Assembly: GCA_014523625.1 (NCBI GenBank)
Contig: JAATVP010000263.1
Coordinates: 1-5,220, forward strand
DNA length: 5,220 nt
Reading direction: 5' to 3'
Origin: Nitrososphaerales archaeon TH5896
GTDB taxonomy: Archaea; Thermoproteota; Nitrososphaeria; Nitrososphaerales; Nitrososphaeraceae
Below are positions 1 through 4,743 of the stretch, in pieces. The position numbers and the translations under genes were made by a program. Within the stretch, counting starts at the first letter, position 1. Each line of letters opens with the position of its first letter. The notes beneath the pieces were generated by a model that saw only the letters and a list, made by a program, of their open reading frames with translations, made no database searches and was not told the origin of the DNA.

Positions 1-11
1 TAATTAATGTT

Positions 12-25
12 ATGTAGATCTACAT
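12..25. repeat. 14-bp perfect palindrome upstream of the surface-protein gene
   Basis: ATGTAGATCTACAT is identical to its reverse complement and lies 70 bp upstream of the ATG at 96. It could be an operator for that gene or for something to the left of the window. A palindrome this long is expected about 0.3 times in a window this size for even base composition, so chance is a real alternative. Confidence 0.35.
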
Positions 26-95
26 TCGTGCTCCTTGTTCGCAATCAATTATTCTCTATCTTCTTCATTCTCTCAATCAAAAACTCTGAATATAA

Positions 96-1025
96 ATGAA
101 GATGCCAGATAATGCAAAGCGAAGAAAGAGAATTCTTTTAGTCGCGTCAAGCATATCAGTTCTCCTTATCATTTTCATCCTGCTTTATGCACGATTTGTT
201 TTTCCTCCCACTCCCCTTCCAATTCCAGAGGGGGAGAGAAGAATGGATGAATTTGGTACCCTCCAGATTTATCCTACAGTACCGGGTGGAAGAGAGTGGT
301 TCATCAACATGCAGGATCCGTTCGATGACGAGATAGTTAATTTCAATTCAGATATTGCTCTAGAGAAGCAGTCAGATGATTCATGGAGAGTTAATAGTTC
401 AGAGGTGAGGATGCGCGTAGGTACGCTTTCGGGGCAAGAAGAATGGAAGAATGTGGAAATGACAGGATACGTGAAAATGATATCTACCACTCTAACAACA
501 GAATCTAGTGAATCCCCTAATCAAGAAGAGGGAAGTGAAGACGGAGATTCATTAGATCCTCATCTGACATGGCGTGCAAGAGGAGGACGCCATAATGATA
601 TGGTCCCGTGTGAGGGAACAGCCTTAAATGGCGGTTTGTACCTTGATGGCAAGGTATCTTGGAAAAAGGAAATATGGCATACTGGAGGATATTCAGATGC
701 ACGTGGAGTTTCAGAGATTCCTAGCTCTTTTATAAATAAATGGATCGGATGGAAAACCGTCATGTATAATCTTGAGGATGATTCATCTGTGAAGATGGAA
801 TCATATTTGGATATTAACGCCAACAATAGATGGGAAAAAGTGTCTGATGTTACAGATAATGGCAAATGGTATGCAGATACATCTGACGAAGAATTTTATA
901 GTGCAGATTGCGGTAAGGAAAAAGACTATATAATTACTAATTCCGGACCTACTGCAACTTTTAGAGCAGATAATCTAATTTTCGATTTCAAGAATCTCAG
1001 CATAAGAGAAATCAAAGCACCATAA
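96..1025 (+). CDS. Signal-anchored extracytoplasmic protein of unknown function, possible beta-sandwich fold
   Basis: 309 residues. A basic N-terminus (KRRKR at 8-12) precedes one hydrophobic span at about 13-32, so the protein is probably inserted N-in with the rest outside the membrane. A Pro-rich linker follows (37-44), then a soluble region interrupted by an acidic, Ser-rich low-complexity stretch at about 134-153. The soluble part has just two cysteines, C172 and C272, which could pair outside the cell. The second half has many aromatic and Gly residues typical of beta-strand proteins, including GGLYLDG, IGWKTVMYN and a D-x-N-x-N loop (DINANNRWE, 239-247) that could bind calcium. It ends with ATFRADN and FKNLSIREI; from memory, similar endings occur in hypothetical surface proteins of Nitrososphaerales, possibly with concanavalin A or lyase-like jelly-roll folds. 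No catalytic residues can be assigned. The ATG at 96 is chosen because it keeps the full basic N-terminus; a second ATG lies two codons on. No Shine-Dalgarno is visible. The gene stands alone and converges on the Rid gene. Confidence 0.78.
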   Translation: MKMPDNAKRRKRILLVASSISVLLIIFILLYARFVFPPTPLPIPEGERRMDEFGTLQIYPTVPGGREWFINMQDPFDDEIVNFNSDIALEKQSDDSWRVNSSEVRMRVGTLSGQEEWKNVEMTGYVKMISTTLTTESSESPNQEEGSEDGDSLDPHLTWRARGGRHNDMVPCEGTALNGGLYLDGKVSWKKEIWHTGGYSDARGVSEIPSSFINKWIGWKTVMYNLEDDSSVKMESYLDINANNRWEKVSDVTDNGKWYADTSDEEFYSADCGKEKDYIITNSGPTATFRADNLIFDFKNLSIREIKAP

Positions 1026-1114
1026 ATGGAGGGTATTGGAGGATATCATGATTCCAGCATGCTGATTAAACTACCGTACGAGACATACACATCAGCTAAT
1101 ATTTCTTCACTACA

Positions 1115-1127
1115 TGCCGTAACGGCA
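1115..1127. repeat. 13-bp dyad between convergent genes
   Basis: TGCCGT and ACGGCA flank a single A in the 124-bp spacer between the surface-protein gene and the Rid gene. As RNA it would form a five-pair GC-rich stem with a three-base loop on either strand. No T-tract follows it in either direction, so it does not look like a typical archaeal terminator, although its position between two gene ends would fit one. The rest of the spacer has no recognisable gene. Confidence 0.3.
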
Positions 1128-1149
1128 ACAATTCAAGAAGGGGTAGGTT

Positions 1150-1545
1150 CTAAATCTTCGCTACACATTTAATCTCTATCATAAGCTCAGGAAAAGCAAG
1201 GCGCTGAATTTGTATGATCGTACTTGCAATTACAGGGGCACCAGAAAAGATTTCTTGTCTACATTTAACGGCCGCTGCAAAGGCTGCATCCATATCCGTC
1301 ACAAAGAGTACCTCATCAACTACGTTTTTCAGTGTAGCCCCATACTGCGTCAATAGTTTCTGAGTATTTTCGTACGCCTGACGCATCTGAGCTTCCATGT
1401 CCCCACGGCCTACTATATTTCCTTTGTCATCATGACTAACCTGCCCTGACACGTAAATAGTATCTCCAACTTTTACCGCCTGTGCATAACCATATTCTTT
1501 TTCCCAAGGCATATCAAAACTCTTCGTCTCCTTGCTAACTGTCAT
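1150..1545 (-). CDS. Rid/YjgF/UK114-family protein (putative enamine/imine deaminase)
   Basis: 131 residues, the normal length for this family of small cytosolic trimers. Characterised members hydrolyse reactive enamines and imines made by PLP enzymes. Family marks are VKVGDTIYVSGQ (about 25-35), the helix MRQAYENTQKLL (54-65) with the following GATLKNVV (69-76), and the C-terminal strand with Arg115 and MIEIKCVA (122-129). Arg115 aligns with the carboxylate-binding Arg105 of E. coli RidA. The glutamate that closes the RidA IEIE motif is Lys126 here, which suggests a paralogous Rid subgroup rather than a strict RidA, so no symbol is given. The frame stays open upstream to 1647, but the ATG at 1545 is chosen because a clear AAGGAG lies 9 bp before it and the extra 34 residues do not look like the family. 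The gene is alone on this strand at its 3' end, and its upstream neighbour is a gene relic. Substrate is unknown. Confidence 0.95.
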   Translation of the reverse strand: MTVSKETKSFDMPWEKEYGYAQAVKVGDTIYVSGQVSHDDKGNIVGRGDMEAQMRQAYENTQKLLTQYGATLKNVVDEVLFVTDMDAAFAAAVKCRQEIFSGAPVIASTIIQIQRLAFPELMIEIKCVAKI

Positions 1546-1554
1546 AACATTTTT

Positions 1555-1560
1555 CTCCTT
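1555..1560 (-). promoter_or_regulatory. Shine-Dalgarno site of the Rid gene
   Basis: On the minus strand AAGGAG sits 9 nt before the ATG at 1545 and fixes that start over the upstream in-frame ATG at 1578. A weak TATA-like stretch (TTAACTTAAGTA, 1584-1595) lies about 30 bp further up, which would give a leader of roughly 15-25 nt. The RBS is clear; the promoter is tentative. Confidence 0.75.
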
Positions 1561-1884
1561 GACTTGGTTGTAGGACATCCCAATACTTAAGTTAATCAGG
1601 ATGAGTGGCTTGTCCAATAAGACTACTATGTTAGTTACATTATGCAAGATTCATAATTCAAATCATAGTGCTACTCATGAGGCTGTTAGGATACTTAGTG
1701 AATGAAGCAGTTATTATGATGTGGAAATGAAGATAGAGTCATTTAGTTCTACAAATAGAATTGGCTATTTTTTATGATGATAGCATCCAATTTTAGAAAA
1801 TGATACTCATTAGCTGTGCTAGTTACTGGTATTTCATCAACCTTCAACCGAACTCATGGCGATTAACATATATTGAGATCATAC
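1561..1884. other. Gene-poor stretch upstream of the Rid gene
   Basis: About 320 bp of AT-rich DNA. Every frame is broken by frequent stops, and no RNA gene, hairpin with a T-tract or known protein fragment was recognised. The plus strand has a short run reading THEAVRILSE (starting near 1674) before a stop, but it has no RBS and I cannot place it in a family. The part nearest the Rid gene probably carries its promoter. Because the next 180 bp is a gene relic, this stretch may itself be decayed coding sequence. Confidence 0.4.
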
Positions 1885-2062
1885 ACATATAATTCGTAAA
1901 CCAAGTGTTCATATATTTTTACTATCTGGATCCAACAGAATTCAATATCTCCGGGTTTAAATGAAAATAGTTTCTCAGATACTTATCTTTAGTACAATGT
2001 TCGCTAATTTCTATTTCTTTGCTGGCCTAATGTTGCCGCGCATCGAGTGAACCAGGTTTCAG
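1885..2062 (-). pseudogene. Relic of an EF-Tu/SelB-like gene 3' end (domain III)
   Basis: This stretch is a diverged copy of the 3' end of the EF-Tu-like gene at 3099-4037, in the same orientation. ACTATCTGGAT, AATGAAAATAG and CTAATTTCT are among blocks shared with the plus-strand reading of 3148-3235. Translated on the minus strand it gives RPAKK, a stop (2011-2013) and KLANIVLKI; then, after a 1-nt insertion near 1982, SEKLFSFKPGDIEF (1938-1979); then, after a 1-nt deletion near 1937, LLDPDSKNI (1912-1938) followed by another stop at 1909-1911. The intact gene reads KPAKIKKLENDKLKI, SEKLFSFRAKDIA and LLNPDSRDI in the same order. Nothing of the G domain or domain II is present: upstream the relic abuts the 3' end of the polyglutamine VOC gene. 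It is non-functional as protein. Homology is firm; the outer limits are approximate, because similarity fades at both ends. Confidence 0.85.
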
Positions 2063-2074
2063 AAATAATGTCAT

Positions 2075-2092
2075 TTATTATTATTATTATTA
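2075..2092 (-). repeat. Six tandem TAA triplets (stop codon plus five in-frame extra stops)
   Basis: The Gln array runs without a break into TAA repeated six times on the minus strand, all in frame. The first is the stop of the VOC gene and sits exactly where the sixth 12-bp unit would have its last CAA. A single C-to-T change in that CAA followed by triplet expansion would explain both the stop and the tract. Confidence 0.93.
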
Positions 2093-2593
2093 TTGTTGCT
2101 GTTGTTGTTGCTGTTGTTGTTGCTGTTGTTGTTGCTGTTGTTGTTGCTGTTGTTGTTGCTGAACATATTCTTTTGCACGTCTGTCAAGTTCGTCCTTGGA
2201 TAGATCTTCTTTATGTGTTGCAATAAACCAGTGATTTCCAACAGGATCCTTTACACCGCAACTACGATCGCCATAAAATTGGTCTTTCGGTTCCATCAAA
2301 GATATAGCTCCTGCTTCAAGAGCACTTTTGTAGGCTGCGTCACAATCAGTTACGTACAAATAGAGGGAGGATGGCATTGCTTTCCACGTTTCCTCTCTAG
2401 CATCACCCATCATAATAATAGAGTCATCAATCCTAACTTCTGCATGTCCTATGCTTCCATCAGGCATTGACATACGTTCTATCTCCTTCGCTCCAAATGC
2501 ATTTTTTAGGAAATCAACTAGTTTTTCAGCATCTTTCACAACGAGATAAGGCGTCACTGCATGATATCCATCAGGGATAGGTTTAACAGTCAT
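2090..2593 (-). CDS. PhnB-like VOC/glyoxalase-fold protein with a C-terminal polyglutamine tail
   Basis: 167 residues: a complete VOC domain (about 1-128), a charged helical linker (KEDLSKDELDRRAKEYV, 128-144) and 23 consecutive glutamines to the end. The core has the familiar PhnB-like pattern: YHAVTPYLVVKDAEKLVDFL (10-29) with FGAKEIERM, PDGSIGHAEVRI (44-55), a second half with LYLYVTDCDAAYKSALEAGA (77-96), and the ending YGDRSCGVKDPVGNHWFIATH (107-127). His50 is in the position of a usual VOC metal ligand. The family contains metal-dependent small-molecule enzymes and resistance proteins; the substrate here cannot be told. The start is the ATG at 2593; a TTG eight codons upstream is possible but adds only a short unlike-family peptide. 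No Shine-Dalgarno is visible; a TTTTAT box at 2621-2626 fits a leaderless or short-leader promoter. Homologues as I know them end near the linker, so the Gln tail is an addition. A broken SnoaL-like gene lies upstream and an EF-Tu-like relic downstream. Confidence 0.93.
   Translation of the reverse strand: MTVKPIPDGYHAVTPYLVVKDAEKLVDFLKNAFGAKEIERMSMPDGSIGHAEVRIDDSIIMMGDAREETWKAMPSSLYLYVTDCDAAYKSALEAGAISLMEPKDQFYGDRSCGVKDPVGNHWFIATHKEDLSKDELDRRAKEYVQQQQQQQQQQQQQQQQQQQQQQQ
2093..2161 (-). repeat. 12-bp coding minisatellite (CAG CAA CAA CAA) encoding 23 Gln
   Basis: Read on the minus strand, five exact copies of CAGCAACAACAA are followed by a sixth that stops after CAGCAA-CAA. All 23 codons are Gln, with CAG at strict four-codon intervals and no other change. 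The strict register points to expansion by whole 12-bp units rather than by single-codon slippage. Gains or losses of units would keep the reading frame. Confidence 0.97.
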
Positions 2594-2779
2594 TCTGCAA
2601 TCATACAACAGTAGCAATTCATAAAACTTTCCCTAAAAGCTTCTGGTATGTGTGAGGATTGGATGCAGTATTTCAACTAGGATACAAATAATAGATGTCT
2701 CTGCAATGATTTGCTTGACACTTTCAAATTCTGGCGTTGAAATACCTGTATACTTTGACTTTTTTCGTCCCTTCAGTTA
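2594..2779. other. Spacer upstream of the polyglutamine VOC gene
   Basis: About 185 bp without a recognisable gene. The end near 2620-2630 carries an AT-rich TATA-like stretch for the VOC gene. On the minus strand a frame stays open for about 45 codons after the SnoaL pseudogene stop (reading GISTPEFESVKQII in part), but it has no start codon or RBS and I cannot link it to a family. Confidence 0.4.
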
Positions 2780-3078
2780 TCATTGGATCATCTCGACCCA
2801 TTGAGATCGCCATTCAGGTGGTTTGAAAGGATCTGCGTAGTAATGCATATCATGTGCAACCTTATCATCTCTGAATTCCATGACAGCTACTATATAGACC
2901 GGACGCCCATCATAGGTGATAACGAATTCAGTTATTCAGAGATTTCCTTCTCCTCGAACTCGCCGGACTGCGGAAATTCGCCTACACATTATTTTGATAA
3001 AACTCATGCACTCTCTAAATCATGAGCCATTGTGGTATCCCAGGAACAGTTCAAGGTGGCACGTATTTCTTGGTTATT
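2780..3078 (-). pseudogene. Broken SnoaL-like / NTF2-fold gene
   Basis: The C-terminal 51 codons (2783-2935) are intact and read clearly as a SnoaL-like (nuclear transport factor 2 superfamily) end: TEFVITYDGRPVYIVAVME, FRDDKVAHDM and YYADPFKPPEWRSQWVE. Just upstream in the same frame is GEGNL followed by TGA (2936-2938) where the family normally has Trp, so TGG to TGA is the likely lesion. Further upstream, family-like pieces appear in shifting frames and correct order: NQEIRAT (3055-3075), ELFLGY (3035-3052), MAHDLESA (3007-3030), EFYQNNV (2985-3005) and GEFPQSGE (2959-2982). The step from PQSGE to GEGNL occurs within a few bases near 2954-2961, whereas relatives, as I recall them, have about 25 more residues there, so an internal deletion is likely. 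No start codon can be assigned; the remnant begins soon after the EF-Tu-like gene on the same strand. Intact members are small cytosolic proteins of varied or unknown activity. Family assignment is firm; the exact indels are my reconstruction. Confidence 0.85.
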
Positions 3079-3098
3079 CAAGAATATTTTCCTTGATT

Positions 3099-4037
3099 TT
3101 AATCAGTAGTATATATATTTCCTGAACCTACTATTCGTATATCTCTACTATCTGGATTTAGAAGAATTGCAATATCTTTAGCTCTAAATGAAAATAGCTT
3201 CTCAGATATTATCTTTAGTTTATCATTCTCTAATTTCTTTATCTTCGCAGGTTTGATTTGTGTCCCAATGGACAAAAGATACAAGTGACTTTCTGAAAGA
3301 TCATTCTTATAAAACGGAACCTTATTGAAATTCATAATCAATTCCTGATCTGCAGAAGTAAAATGATTGAAATTAGATAGAATATCACCTCTAGTTATCT
3401 CGTCATAAGAAACACCTGTTAGAGCAAGACCTACTCTAGCTGGACTATATGATTCTTCGACATTTTTATCATGCATTTGTATGCTTTTGATGGTAACCTT
3501 TCTCTTTTGAGGAAATAGTATTAGTTCACCGTGTACTTTGATGGCACCTTGTTTAAGTATGCCTAATACGACCACTCCGACTCCCTTTACGTTAAATATA
3601 TTATCTATATGGATAATTGGTGGTCCATCTCTTTTCACCGAAGGTAAGGAATTGATACTTTCTTTAAGACTCTCTATATTCTGTTCAACTTTGAATGATG
3701 ACGCAGCGGTATTTTTTAGAAGACCCTTAAGTTTCTCATTATCGACTTCGTAAGAATGTAAGAGAAACCCTTTATCTAGGTGCAGCAGATCTAAGGCTAT
3801 TATTTGTTCTCCTAGATATCTATCTAGTTTGTTAACGTATACTATGGAATATTCTGCCAAATTTACTGCGGTAATTAATGGTTGGATTTTATCGGGATAG
3901 CCTGACGGTATTATGTATGTCATAATCCTGTCATCTTTTTTCTTGTCATAGGCAGTTACATCACTTGATTGTCCTTTTTTTCCTAATTCCTTTACAAATT
4001 CTGTTTGACCAAGACAAACAAAATTGATACTTTCCAC
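3099..4037 (-). CDS. EF-Tu/SelB-like translation-factor paralogue with degenerate G domain
   Basis: 312 residues in three parts. Residues 1-133 follow the layout of a translational GTPase G domain (INFVCLG at the start; YPDKIQPLITAVNLAEYSIVYV at 47-68 where EF-Tu has its switch II region and GHADYVKNMITGA) but lack the P-loop, the DxxG motif and a correctly placed NKxD. NKLD at 69-72 lies too early, in the position of the EF-Tu TDGP loop. Residues 139-222 are a well-kept EF-Tu domain II: PPIIHIDNIFNVKGVGVVV, GAIKVHGEL, VTIKSIQMH, PARVGLALTGV and DEITRGDIL. Residues 232-308 match SelB-like domain III. It probably cannot use GTP and may bind RNA, the ribosome or a partner through domains II and III; this is inference. 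Typical SelB is longer. The start is GTG at 4037, with an in-frame TAA 24 bp upstream and a TATA-like box about 27 bp upstream. A SnoaL-like pseudogene follows on the same strand, and a relic of a sister gene lies about 1 kb downstream. Confidence 0.92.
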   Translation of the reverse strand: MESINFVCLGQTEFVKELGKKGQSSDVTAYDKKKDDRIMTYIIPSGYPDKIQPLITAVNLAEYSIVYVNKLDRYLGEQIIALDLLHLDKGFLLHSYEVDNEKLKGLLKNTAASSFKVEQNIESLKESINSLPSVKRDGPPIIHIDNIFNVKGVGVVVLGILKQGAIKVHGELILFPQKRKVTIKSIQMHDKNVEESYSPARVGLALTGVSYDEITRGDILSNFNHFTSADQELIMNFNKVPFYKNDLSESHLYLLSIGTQIKPAKIKKLENDKLKIISEKLFSFRAKDIAILLNPDSRDIRIVGSGNIYTTD

Positions 4038-4057
4038 ATGTGTTTTTATAAGTTGCC

Positions 4058-4070
4058 TTTAAAATTTATT
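4058..4070 (-). promoter_or_regulatory. TATA-like promoter element of the EF-Tu-like gene
   Basis: AATAAATTTTAAA on the minus strand lies 21-33 bp before the GTG at 4037, the spacing expected when transcription starts at or very near the start codon. There is no Shine-Dalgarno close to the GTG, which agrees with a leaderless message. It sits directly beside the dyad at 4072-4096. Confidence 0.5.
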
Positions 4071-4071
4071 C

Positions 4072-4096
4072 CTAATTCAGCCAATTGGCTAATTAG
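4072..4096. promoter_or_regulatory. 25-bp dyad, possible operator upstream of the EF-Tu-like gene
   Basis: The core AGCCAATTGGCT (4079-4090) is a perfect 12-bp palindrome. It is flanked by CTAATT (4072-4077) and AATTAG (4091-4096), which are also inverted copies, with one unpaired C at 4078. Twelve pairs with a single bulge is well above casual expectation. It abuts the TATA-like box of the EF-Tu-like gene on the side where archaeal BRE and activator or repressor sites lie, so a dimeric regulator site is the natural reading. There is no T-tract to suggest a terminator. Confidence 0.55.
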
Positions 4097-4310
4097 TTGA
4101 TTAGGCGTCATACAATAATTAATTAATAATGATAATCTTTACGTAGTGCTTGCATTACCTCGGTTTGAATTTCATACCAACTTCAACGTTCTTATTCTCT
4201 CAGTCCAATAATACTTTGCATATAAGAGCCGGAAAAGCTTTGAATTAGGAGGAGAACATCTGATCTGATCTGATCGTTGACAATTGTGTAATATCTTGTA
4301 TACCAAGTCG
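4097..4310. other. Divergent spacer with a second promoter-like element, orphan RBS and short tandem repeat
   Basis: No gene is visible here. CATATAAG at 4219-4226 is a good TATA-like box for the plus strand and would place a start near 4247-4250. AGGAGG at 4247-4252 looks like a strong Shine-Dalgarno, yet no start codon with an open frame follows at a usual distance. TGATC is then repeated three times exactly at 4261-4275, with a partial copy before. If this promoter is real, the downstream VOC gene would have a leader of about 100 nt. Confidence 0.4.
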
Positions 4311-4318
4311 ATATTTTA
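4311..4318 (+). promoter_or_regulatory. TATA-like element close to the COG3324-type VOC gene
   Basis: ATATTTTA lies 33-40 bp before the ATG at 4351, which would give a leader of roughly 5-15 nt. No Shine-Dalgarno is present before that ATG, consistent with a very short leader. It competes with the stronger-looking box at 4219-4226 as the promoter of this gene. Confidence 0.4.
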
Positions 4319-4350
4319 GGTACGAGATTCTTTTTTCACTTGGAAAAAAT

Positions 4351-4743
4351 ATGCCAACAATAGTACATTTTGAAATTCCCTCAGACAATGTTGAAAAAAC
4401 AAGAAAGTTCTATGGTGAATTATTTGGTTGGAATATAGAGAAATGGACTGGAGCTGAGAGTATGCCTGAGAGAATGGAATATTGGACGGTAACCACCACA
4501 GATGATAAGGGAAGTAAAGCCATTGGTGGAGGTCTAATGAAAAGACAAAATCCACAACAACAGGGAATTACAACCTATATAGACGTAAGTTCAGTGGATG
4601 AGTACGCTTCGAAGGTCGAAAGATTGGGAGGCAAGGTAGTAGTACCAAAAATGCCAGTCAAAGGAATGGGTTATTTTGCAGTGTGTCTTGATACAGAAAA
4701 TAATACATTTGGGATATGGGAGACAAATAGTGAAGCAAAGTGA
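4351..4743 (+). CDS. VOC/glyoxalase-fold protein of the COG3324 type
   Basis: 130 residues, the usual length of this family, which is annotated as related to lactoylglutathione lyase and bleomycin-resistance proteins. The sequence follows the family closely: MPTIVHFEIPSDNVEKTRKF (1-20), YGELFGWNIEKW (21-32), the GGGLMKRQ strand (59-66), then TYIDVSSVDEYASKVERLGG (75-94), KVVVPKMPVKGMGYFAV (95-111) and the ending NNTFGIWE (117-124). His6 and Glu124 are in positions commonly used as metal ligands in VOC domains. The true substrate is unknown, and lactoylglutathione is unlikely in an archaeon without glutathione. The ATG at 4351 begins exactly at the family's usual N-terminus. The gene is divergent from the EF-Tu-like gene across a 313-bp spacer and is not a close paralogue of the polyglutamine VOC protein, which belongs to the PhnB-like branch. 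Confidence 0.95.
   Translation: MPTIVHFEIPSDNVEKTRKFYGELFGWNIEKWTGAESMPERMEYWTVTTTDDKGSKAIGGGLMKRQNPQQQGITTYIDVSSVDEYASKVERLGGKVVVPKMPVKGMGYFAVCLDTENNTFGIWETNSEAK

Noticed and set aside
269..865. Three minus-strand open frames inside the surface-protein gene
   Set aside because: They lie antisense to a longer, coherent coding frame and have no RBS or family features.
1059..1172. 37-codon plus-strand open frame between the convergent genes
   Set aside because: It overlaps the 3' end of the Rid gene, no family is recognisable, and the nearby GGAGG serves a different frame that stops after five codons.
1546..1647. N-terminal extension of the Rid protein (34 extra residues)
   Set aside because: A strong AAGGAG sits 9 bp before the internal ATG at 1545, and the protein from there has the normal family length; the extension is unlike the family.
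1773..1779. ATGATGA as a box C of a C/D guide RNA
   Set aside because: No CTGA box D lies at a suitable distance and there is no flanking terminal stem.
2093..2161. The regular array read as a CRISPR or integron-like repeat
   Set aside because: The 12-bp units are contiguous, without spacers, and sit in frame inside a gene; it is a coding minisatellite.
2213..2470. 85-codon plus-strand frame opposite the polyglutamine VOC gene
   Set aside because: It is the antisense shadow of a clear VOC gene.
2783..3125. Two plus-strand frames over the SnoaL-like pseudogene
   Set aside because: The minus strand has clear SnoaL-like homology, whereas the plus-strand peptides are unlike any family I know and lack an RBS.
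3538..3753. 71-codon plus-strand frame inside the EF-Tu-like gene
   Set aside because: It is antisense to a well-supported gene with domain II homology.
3822..3833. NKLD (residues 69-72) as the G4 motif of the EF-Tu-like protein
   Set aside because: By alignment to EF-Tu it falls directly after the strand that follows switch II, too early for the guanine-specificity motif; P-loop and DxxG are also absent.
4316..4555. 79-codon minus-strand frame over the COG3324-type VOC gene
   Set aside because: It is the shadow of a gene whose protein matches its family from the first residue.
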